Below are positions 1-5,219 of a stretch of 15,208 nt of DNA, in pieces. Each line of letters opens with the position of its first letter. Positions within the stretch are counted from its first letter, which is position 1. Location: positions 1-15,208 of the forward strand of contig JAEZPG010000050.1 in assembly GCA_023413555.1 (NCBI GenBank), written 5' to 3'. The translations under genes and the position numbers were made by a program. Under the pieces are notes generated by a model that saw nothing but the letters and a program-made list of their open reading frames with translations, was not told where the DNA came from and did not search any database. The stretch is from Bacillota bacterium. Lineage in GTDB: Bacteria > Bacillota > Clostridia > Lachnospirales > Lachnospiraceae.

Positions 1-441
1 AGGATTGAAGCGAAGCTAAAAGCTGGAAAAAAGCTTTCACCAGAGGAACGTTACTATCTTCAAAAGACCAATACTCAGATGTACTTGCAATATCAGAGGA
101 TTCGTGCGAAAGCTGAGTCTATGGAAAACCAGCTTAAGCAGGCAAGGTCCAAACAGCAGGTAAATGATATCATTACTACTTCCATGAGCAGTATATCAGA
201 TAATGATCCATGCAAAGAGTATGTACAAGCAGCTATGAATGAAGTTGTAAAAGAATTTAAATCTTCACAAAACTATGGAAGATTGCCGGACAAGGATTCA
301 GTTTTGGATAAGAAGAAAAAGAATCAGATCAAAGTGAACTTTGAAAAAGACATTGAGGAGCAGAAGGAATTTGATCCAATGTCTTGGTCCCCATTACAGG
401 ATGTGATAGATGTAATGCCAATATTTAATATACCAGTATAA
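1..441 (+). CDS. Hypothetical protein, 3' end only (5' end outside window)
   Basis: The reading frame is open from the first base, so the gene begins upstream and 146 residues are visible. An internal ATG at 79 is unlikely to be the start, because the preceding 26 codons read as good protein (GKKLSPEERYYLQK). The visible part is charged and probably helical: a Lys/Glu/Gln-rich stretch (about residues 1-60 of the fragment) that could form a coiled coil, then a linker and an acidic C-terminus ending in FNIPV. No membrane segment or catalytic motif is visible. I do not recognise the family with confidence; the GKKLSPEE-type segment resembles uncharacterised proteins I associate with Lachnospiraceae, but that is an impression from memory. 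The gene is followed by its own terminator and is not part of the cell-wall cluster downstream. Function unknown. Confidence 0.75.
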   Translation, partial: RIEAKLKAGKKLSPEERYYLQKTNTQMYLQYQRIRAKAESMENQLKQARSKQQVNDIITTSMSSISDNDPCKEYVQAAMNEVVKEFKSSQNYGRLPDKDSVLDKKKKNQIKVNFEKDIEEQKEFDPMSWSPLQDVIDVMPIFNIPV

Positions 442-473
442 ATAGTGTTAATGATTTATTAGAAGGTGCTGAC

Positions 474-524
474 AAGCGCTGAAACAGTTCAATATATTCT
501 GTTTCAGTGCTTATTTTATTTATT
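474..524 (+). terminator. Rho-independent terminator of the first gene
   Basis: A 14-bp stem (AAGCGCTGAAACAG at 474-487 against CTGTTTCAGTGCTT at 499-512) is perfect except for one G-U pair. It has an 11-nt loop and is followed by a T-rich tail (511-524). It begins 32 bases after the stop codon at 439-441. Confidence 0.9.
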
Positions 525-857
525 TGAAAGGAAAGTCCTTCTGTGGAACCGAAAGTCAAGAAGTGCATTGAGCTTTAATAGAAGTTGTCCGCTTGCTAGA
601 TTCCTAAGCGGAGCTTCTTGCAAGCAAAAATCTTAGTTCTATGGGAAATATAGCGATTGTAAGTGATGAAGAATTATAAGATAAGAAACGAAAACGATAA
701 AACGTTAAAATAAAAGGCCGTTGTAAAAGAGCCAAGTGTATGATAAAATGTATAAGTTATACTGCGTTCTAATTTAATAGGTGTTGCTTAGAATGATATC
801 ATTTGTACTTAAAGTAATATAAAACTTCTAAGTCATGTGATAGTTAAGGTTATGTGA
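525..857 (+). other. Gene-free stretch upstream of ychF, with a hairpin at 581-617
   Basis: No credible ORF was found on either strand. The clearest structure is a hairpin at 581-617: TCCGCTT (588-594) pairs perfectly with AAGCGGA (606-612), and GAAG (581-584) can extend it by pairing with CTTC (614-617). A competing 6-bp pairing joins GCTTGC (591-596) to GCAAGC (620-625), so the two structures exclude each other. A weaker 5-bp stem lies at 538-563. The part around 655-720 is A-rich and featureless. I compared it by eye with RNase P, T-box and 6S RNA and saw too little agreement for any of them. Confidence 0.4.
721..749 (+). promoter_or_regulatory. Candidate sigma-A promoter for the ychF leader
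   Basis: A -35 like TTGTAA (721-726) is separated by 17 bases from a -10 like TAAAAT (744-749). Transcription would start near 756, giving a leader of about 230 nt before ychF that passes through the tandem repeat and the hairpin at 858-911. Found by motif matching only. Confidence 0.45.
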
Positions 858-866
858 TAGTTAAGG
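835..866 (+). repeat. 15-nt direct repeat overlapping a terminator arm
   Basis: ATGTGATAGTTAAGG occurs at 835-849 and again at 852-866, two bases apart (period 17), with no mismatch. The second copy contains the 5' arm of the hairpin at 858-911, so the repeat duplicates that arm. Confidence 0.9.
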
Positions 867-911
867 GGCTAGAGAGCTCAAAGGTTAAACAAGCTCTTAA
901 CTACTTTTTTT
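858..911 (+). terminator. Terminator-like hairpin in the ychF leader
   Basis: TAGTTAAG (858-865) pairs with CTTAACTA (896-903). The stem extends by GGCT (867-870) with AGCT (892-895), with one bulged base and one G-U pair. A run of seven T follows at 905-911. It lies 77 bases before the ychF start with no gene just upstream. It may therefore end a short RNA started near 756 or act as an attenuator for ychF. An alternative inner pairing is GAGCT (874-878) with AGCTC (892-896). Confidence 0.65.
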
Positions 912-988
912 AAATTAGTAAAGTTTGAAATGGTGAAAGCCATTAAGAAAAAGAAATAGATTTCAAAATAAAGGAGATAAAGATAAAT

Positions 989-2086
989 ATGAAGCTTGGA
1001 ATAGTAGGATTACCCAATGTAGGTAAAAGTACTTTATTTAATGCATTAACAAAAGCAGGAGCGGAGTCGGCAAATTATCCCTTTTGCACCATAGATCCCA
1101 ATGTTGGAATAGTACCTGTACCAGATTATAGATTAAAGGTTTTGGGAGATTTATATAAGACACAGAAAATTGTCAATGCGACAATAGAGTTTGTTGACAT
1201 TGCGGGTCTTGTAAAAGGTGCTAGTAAGGGAGAGGGACTTGGTAACCAATTCTTATCTAACATTCGTGAAGTAGATGCCATTGTTCATGTGGTTCGCTGC
1301 TTTGAGGATTCCAACATTATTCATGTAGATGGCTCGGTAGATCCTTTACGTGATATTGAGACCATTGAACTGGAATTAATATTCTCTGATATTGAGATTT
1401 TGGAACGACGTATTTCAAGAGTAGCCAAAGGAGCTAAGATGGATAAGGCTTTGGCTAAGGAATTAGAGTTGTTAAATCGTCTAAAGGCTCACCTTGAAGA
1501 TGGAAAACTTGCAATGAGCTTTGAACCTGAGGATGACGAGGAGGAAGCTTTATTTGGAGAATATAATCTGCTTACTGCTAAGCCCGTTATCTATGCATCG
1601 AATGTAAAAGAAGATGATTTGGCAGAGGATGGGGCAGATAATGTATATGTGCAGAAAGTAAGAGAATATGCAAAACAAGAAGGCAGCGAAGTATTTGTTG
1701 TATGCGCTCAGATCGAACAGGAGATTGCTGAACTTGATGATGAGGAAAAACAAGAGTTCTTGGAAGATTTGGGCATTAAAGAATCTGGTTTAGATAAACT
1801 CATATATGCAAGCTACAATCTTTTAGGACTAATGAGCTTTTTGACTGCCGGGGTACAGGAGACAAGAGCATGGACTATTAAGAAGGGAACTAAGGCTCCA
1901 CAAGCTGCTGGCAAGATTCATACTGATTTTGAAAGAGGCTTTATCTGTGCAGAGGTTGTTAATTATGACAACCTGGTAGCCTGTGGTACTCATGCCGCTG
2001 CAAAGGAAAAAGGTCTTGTTCGTTTGGAAGGCAAAGAGTATGTGATGCAGGATGGAGATGTAGTTCTATTCCGATTTAATGTTTAA
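989..2086 (+). CDS. ychF: Redox-regulated ATPase/GTPase YchF (OLA1 family)
   Basis: A cytoplasmic P-loop nucleotidase of the Obg/OLA1 family that associates with ribosomes; in characterised members it prefers ATP to GTP. The protein has 365 residues, the normal family length. The G1 loop GLPNVGKST is at residues 7-15, the G3 motif in DIAGLVKG at 70-77, and NVKE at about 205-208 stands where ordinary GTPases have NKxD, which is typical of this family. An acidic helical insert (about 110-190) follows the G domain, and the C-terminal part (about 280-364) is the TGS domain. The start has a good ribosome binding site (AAGGAGA, 971-977) 11 bases upstream. The gene probably shares a transcript with lgt, 42 bases downstream, which is a positional inference. 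Its leader carries a hairpin at 858-911 that could attenuate transcription. Confidence 0.97.
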   Translation: MKLGIVGLPNVGKSTLFNALTKAGAESANYPFCTIDPNVGIVPVPDYRLKVLGDLYKTQKIVNATIEFVDIAGLVKGASKGEGLGNQFLSNIREVDAIVHVVRCFEDSNIIHVDGSVDPLRDIETIELELIFSDIEILERRISRVAKGAKMDKALAKELELLNRLKAHLEDGKLAMSFEPEDDEEEALFGEYNLLTAKPVIYASNVKEDDLAEDGADNVYVQKVREYAKQEGSEVFVVCAQIEQEIAELDDEEKQEFLEDLGIKESGLDKLIYASYNLLGLMSFLTAGVQETRAWTIKKGTKAPQAAGKIHTDFERGFICAEVVNYDNLVACGTHAAAKEKGLVRLEGKEYVMQDGDVVLFRFNV

Positions 2087-2128
2087 ATTCTGCTACATTC
2101 TCATACCGATTAGGTGGAAAGGAGCACC

Positions 2129-3010
2129 ATGTTTTTGGAAGTAAGTATACGATTTCCTCATCTGGGAATTGAATTTGAAAATCTAGGTAAATCTATTGAT
2201 GTTTTTGGATTTCAAATAGCATATTATGGGATAATAATTGTTTTAGGTATACTTTCTGGTTATTTTGTTGCCAAATGGCAAGCAAAACGTACGGAGCAGG
2301 ATCCGGAGTTATATCTGGATTTTGCAATAAAAGCCATAGTTTTGTCATTGTTAGGAGCAAGACTATACTATGTTATTTTTGAGTGGTCCTACTACATGGA
2401 TCACCCCATACAAATATTAAACATACGTAATGGTGGATTGGCTATTTATGGTGGCGTGATAACTGCTATTTTATGTGCGTTGATTTATGCAAAGGTTAAG
2501 AAAATAAGCTTCTGGCTTTTAGCTGACACTGGCATTCTTGGATTAATTACCGGTCAGATTATAGGGCGTTGGGGTAATTTCTTTAATAGAGAAGCTTTTG
2601 GAGATTATACCAATGGATTCTTTGCTATGCAAATTAAAAAGAGCGAAGTGGCAGCTGATACGATTACAGACCAGATGCTTCAAAACGTTAAAACTATAAA
2701 TGGCATAGATTATATTCAAGTACATCCGACTTTTCTGTATGAATCCTTATGGAATCTTGGTCTACTCATTATTCTAATTTTATATTCTAAACATAAAAAA
2801 GTGGATGGAGAATTAATTGCTCTTTATCTATTTGGTTATGGACTAGGTCGCTTCTGGATAGAAGGGCTAAGAACGGATCAATTGCTCTTATGGGGAACAA
2901 CGATACCTATTTCTCAGATCGTCAGTGTGGGTGCTATGCTGTTGGGTGTGGGGATAATTGCTTATCGAAGATTTGATAATAGTAAAAAGAAGCTGAAAGC
3001 AAGTATGTAG
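2129..3010 (+). CDS. lgt: Prolipoprotein diacylglyceryl transferase
   Basis: Integral membrane enzyme that moves diacylglycerol from phosphatidylglycerol to the lipobox Cys of prelipoproteins, the first step of lipoprotein maturation. The 293-residue protein has about seven hydrophobic segments. The Lgt signature is visible as IGRWGNFFNREAFG from about residue 145, with the essential Arg at 147. A second conserved patch near the C-terminus reads GRFWIEGLRTDQ. GGLAIYGG (about 102-109) has Tyr107 where E. coli Lgt has His103. I chose ATG at 2129, preceded by AAAGGAG (2118-2124); the spacing of four bases is short. An upstream in-frame GTG at 2114 would place the ribosome binding site inside the gene and has none of its own. 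It lies 42 bases after ychF and is followed by a terminator at 3100-3138. Confidence 0.96.
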   Translation: MFLEVSIRFPHLGIEFENLGKSIDVFGFQIAYYGIIIVLGILSGYFVAKWQAKRTEQDPELYLDFAIKAIVLSLLGARLYYVIFEWSYYMDHPIQILNIRNGGLAIYGGVITAILCALIYAKVKKISFWLLADTGILGLITGQIIGRWGNFFNREAFGDYTNGFFAMQIKKSEVAADTITDQMLQNVKTINGIDYIQVHPTFLYESLWNLGLLIILILYSKHKKVDGELIALYLFGYGLGRFWIEGLRTDQLLLWGTTIPISQIVSVGAMLLGVGIIAYRRFDNSKKKLKASM

Positions 3011-3099
3011 GACTAAAGTACTGGATGGAATTTAAGTTTTTTTTAAACTATATATTGTATAATTATAAAAATGTTTATGTAAATGGACTAGATATTGAG

Positions 3100-3138
3100 A
3101 AGGCAGGTCTCTGAAAGGAGATTTGTCTTTTTTTATTT
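3100..3138 (+). terminator. Terminator of the ychF-lgt unit
   Basis: AAGGCAGGTCTC (3100-3111) pairs with GAGATTTGTCTT (3118-3129) over 12 bp, including three G-U pairs, around a 6-base loop. Seven T follow at 3128-3134. It separates ychF-lgt from the dcw cluster. Confidence 0.8.
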
Positions 3139-3148
3139 CTAATAATAC

Positions 3149-3177
3149 TTGAATAATTCCCAAAACTATATTAAAAT
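3149..3177 (+). promoter_or_regulatory. Promoter of the mraZ/dcw operon
   Basis: TTGAAT (3149-3154) and TAAAAT (3172-3177) are 17 bases apart and resemble sigma-A -35 and -10 boxes. The predicted start near 3184 falls at the upstream edge of the MraZ boxes, a geometry that suits repression by MraZ. It lies just after the lgt terminator. Confidence 0.65.
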
Positions 3178-3185
3178 ATCTTTAT

Positions 3186-3237
3186 AAGTGGAGCAAAGTG
3201 GTGGAAAGTGGTGGAGTAGACCATGAGAGTGGAGGAA
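3186..3237 (+). promoter_or_regulatory. MraZ operator: GTGG boxes with 10-bp period
   Basis: Three consecutive boxes lie at exact 10-base steps: AAGTGGAGCA (3187-3196), AAGTGGTGGA (3197-3206 with the step repeated) and AAGTGGTGGA (3207-3216). A fourth, AGTGGAGGAA (3228-3237), lies about two turns further on. Known MraZ proteins bind tandem GTGG-containing repeats upstream of their own gene, and mraZ starts 48 bases downstream. The position at and after the predicted transcription start suggests autorepression of the operon. Confidence 0.85.
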
Positions 3238-3250
3238 AAACATAAGAGCT

Positions 3251-3280
3251 TTTACCCTTTCCCTTGATAAAGCGGGTGAA
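3251..3280 (+). promoter_or_regulatory. Hairpin over the mraZ ribosome binding site
   Basis: TTTACCC (3251-3257) pairs with GGGTGAA (3274-3280) with one G-U pair. TTT (3258-3260) pairs with AAA (3269-3271) past a two-base bulge. The right arm contains most of the mraZ ribosome binding site (AGCGGGTGA, 3271-3279), which is five bases from the start codon. This could limit initiation, but the stem is short. Confidence 0.4.
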
Positions 3281-3284
3281 TATT

Positions 3285-3713
3285 ATGTTCATGGGGGAAT
3301 ACAATCATACACTTGACGCTAAGGGCAGAATAATTGTACCAGCCAAATTTAGAGATGCATTAGGAGAAGAATTTGTGGTTACTCTAGGTTTAGATGGCTG
3401 TTTGTTTGTGTACCCTGAAGAAGAATGGACAAGCTTTGTTTCACAGTTAAAAGAACTTCCTGGAAGCAAAGATGCTAGACAATTACAGCGTTATTTTATG
3501 GCTGGGGCTGCTACCTGTGAGGTGGACAAGCAGGGTAGAATTTTAATACCATCCAAATTGAGGGAACATGCCGCTTTGGAGAAGGATGTAGTTTTTGTTG
3601 GTGTGCTTAACAAAGTAGAGATATGGGCTAAAGAACGTTGGGAAAGCAACAATGATTATGATGATATGGATGAAGTAGCGGAACATATGTCGGAGTTTGG
3701 TTTGAGCTTTTAG
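3285..3713 (+). CDS. mraZ: Transcriptional regulator MraZ
   Basis: DNA-binding regulator of the division and cell-wall operon, first gene of the cluster as in most bacteria. The 142-residue protein has the two SpoVT/AbrB-like repeats of the family. The first opens with MFMGEYNHTLDAKGR and continues IIVPAKFRD. The second contains EVDKQGRILIPSKLREHA (about residues 80-97). These DxxGRxxxP blocks are the hallmark of MraZ, which forms a ring and binds GTGG repeats. The start at 3285 matches the conserved N-terminus and follows AGCGGGTGA with five bases between. The longer frame from a TTG at 3264 adds seven residues not expected in the family. Its probable operator lies at 3186-3237. The ribosome binding site of rsmH overlaps its stop codon, suggesting tight co-expression. 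Confidence 0.96.
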   Translation: MFMGEYNHTLDAKGRIIVPAKFRDALGEEFVVTLGLDGCLFVYPEEEWTSFVSQLKELPGSKDARQLQRYFMAGAATCEVDKQGRILIPSKLREHAALEKDVVFVGVLNKVEIWAKERWESNNDYDDMDEVAEHMSEFGLSF

Positions 3714-3724
3714 GAGGAAATTCA

Positions 3725-4660
3725 ATGGAATTTAATCACTATTCAGTATTGCTCGAGGAAACAATTAAAAATCTCAATATCAAGGAAGATGGGATTTATG
3801 TAGATGGTACCTTGGGTGGTGCGGGACATGCTATTCAGGTGTGTAAGCTTCTTAAACCACCAGGTAAGTTTATAGGAATAGATCAAGATGCAGATGCTAT
3901 TTTGGTAAGTAGTGAAAGACTTGCTCCATTTAAGGATGTTGTAACTATTGTTAGAAGCAATTACTGCAATATAAAACAGGTGCTAGAGGAATTGGAAATT
4001 CATAAGGTGGATGGAATTGTCCTTGATTTAGGGGTGTCATCCTATCAACTAGATACAGTGGAAAGAGGGTTCTCTTACAGAGAAGATGCTCCACTTGACA
4101 TGAGAATGGATGATCGCAGTGATTTGACAGCAAGAGATATTGTAAATGGTTATAGTGAGATGGAATTATATCGCATTATCAGAGACTATGGGGAAGACAA
4201 ATTTGCCAAGAACATTGCAAAACATATTGTAAGAATGAGAAATGAAGCACCTATAGAGACTACATTTCAACTGACAGAAGCTATAAAGGCTGCTATACCA
4301 GCAAGGATAAGAATGAATACAGGTCATCCTGCAAAGAAGACTTTCCAGGCTATTCGTATAGAATGTAACAAAGAACTTGATGTTCTTAAAAATACACTAA
4401 AAGAAATGATTGAGTTGTTGAATCCGGGTGGAAGAATCTGTGTGATTACCTTCCATTCTCTAGAGGATCGAATTGTAAAGAATATTTTTCGTGAGAGTGA
4501 AAATCCTTGTGTTTGCCCATCATCTTTCCCAATATGCGTTTGTGGAAGAAAGTCAATGGGTAAAGTTATAACAAGAAAACCTATATTACCAACAAAGGAA
4601 GAGTTAGAAGTTAATTCCCGTTCAAAAAGTGCTAAGTTAAGAGTATTTGAGCGAATTTAG
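3725..4660 (+). CDS. rsmH: 16S rRNA (cytosine-1402-N4)-methyltransferase RsmH (MraW)
   Basis: S-adenosylmethionine-dependent enzyme that methylates N4 of C1402 in 16S rRNA, near the ribosomal P site. The 311-residue length is normal. The SAM-binding loop VDGTLGGAGH is at residues 26-35 and GIDQDADA begins at 51. LDLGVSSYQLD, the substrate-side KTFQAIRIECN and the C-terminal ITFHSLEDRIVK are all family landmarks. A Cys cluster (C262, C264, C271, C273) precedes the C-terminus; I believe it is common in Firmicutes homologues. The ribosome binding site AGGAGG (3712-3717) overlaps the mraZ stop codon. Second gene of the operon, 11 bases after mraZ. Confidence 0.97.
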   Translation: MEFNHYSVLLEETIKNLNIKEDGIYVDGTLGGAGHAIQVCKLLKPPGKFIGIDQDADAILVSSERLAPFKDVVTIVRSNYCNIKQVLEELEIHKVDGIVLDLGVSSYQLDTVERGFSYREDAPLDMRMDDRSDLTARDIVNGYSEMELYRIIRDYGEDKFAKNIAKHIVRMRNEAPIETTFQLTEAIKAAIPARIRMNTGHPAKKTFQAIRIECNKELDVLKNTLKEMIELLNPGGRICVITFHSLEDRIVKNIFRESENPCVCPSSFPICVCGRKSMGKVITRKPILPTKEELEVNSRSKSAKLRVFERI

Positions 4661-4679
4661 AGACAAAAAGGGTGATTGG

Positions 4680-5210
4680 ATGAGTGCTGTACGAGATTAT
4701 TATGAACGTTATCAGGAGAACGGTAATACTGTTAGAAAGCTTCAGCCTGTAGTGCGTCCAGAGGTTGATAGAAGAAGACAGCAACAGCGTGAAGAGTATG
4801 AGAGAAGACAACAAAGAGAGAGACAACAACAAAGCAGACGTCTGGAGAGAAATAGAGGCATTGACTTAGTCACCTTGCTTTTTTTTGCTTTGGCTTTAGG
4901 TCTTACTGTGTATATGACAATTGGATATCTAGAAGCACAATCTACAGTGCGTTCTTTGGAAAATGAGCTTACCTCTATGAAAAAGGAAGTTATAGCTCTT
5001 CAGGATGAGAATGCAGCGATTGCAGATACTGTACCTACAATGTCTATTACAGAGATTTATGAGATTGCTTCTGAAAAACTCGGTATGGTTTTGGCAAAAG
5101 ATAATCAGATTATTACCTATGAAAGTAAAAAACCTAACTATGTGAAACAATATTCCGATGTGCCTGAAGGGAATAATTCAGACATATTAAATGAGCTTTT
5201 TAAGAAGTAG
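4680..5210 (+). CDS. ftsL: Cell division protein, FtsL-like
   Basis: Predicted bitopic divisome protein of the FtsL/DivIC class, which with DivIB scaffolds and activates the septal synthase FtsW-FtsI. The 176 residues contain a long cytoplasmic N-terminus with an Arg/Gln-rich tract (about 31-54), one membrane helix (about 61-84), and an external coiled coil (about 85-120, heptad-like leucines in VRSLENELTSMKKEV). A short C-terminal segment contains EIYEIASEKLGM. The sequence is weakly conserved as usual for FtsL, so the name rests on topology and on the position between rsmH and the PBP gene. The N-terminus is longer than in B. subtilis FtsL. ATG at 4680 follows AAGGGTGA (4668-4675). A longer frame from TTG 4647 would overlap the end of rsmH and lacks a ribosome binding site. 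Confidence 0.85.
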   Translation: MSAVRDYYERYQENGNTVRKLQPVVRPEVDRRRQQQREEYERRQQRERQQQSRRLERNRGIDLVTLLFFALALGLTVYMTIGYLEAQSTVRSLENELTSMKKEVIALQDENAAIADTVPTMSITEIYEIASEKLGMVLAKDNQIITYESKKPNYVKQYSDVPEGNNSDILNELFKK

Positions 5211-5219
5211 GGGGTTTTT

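Noticed and set aside
538..563. T-box-like string GTGGAACCG and RNase P-like GGAAAGTCC near 530-551
   Set aside because: The T-box string is not followed by its terminator in the right place. The other conserved blocks of either RNA are missing.
641..679. Small ORF of 12 codons in the gene-free stretch
   Set aside because: It has no ribosome binding site and no recognisable sequence, and such short ORFs arise by chance.
925..950. TTGAAA as a -35 box close to ychF
   Set aside because: No acceptable -10 box lies 16-18 bases downstream.
3058..3063. Perfect TATAAT after lgt
   Set aside because: No -35 box lies at a usable distance, it is upstream of the lgt terminator, and a better promoter pair is at 3149-3177.
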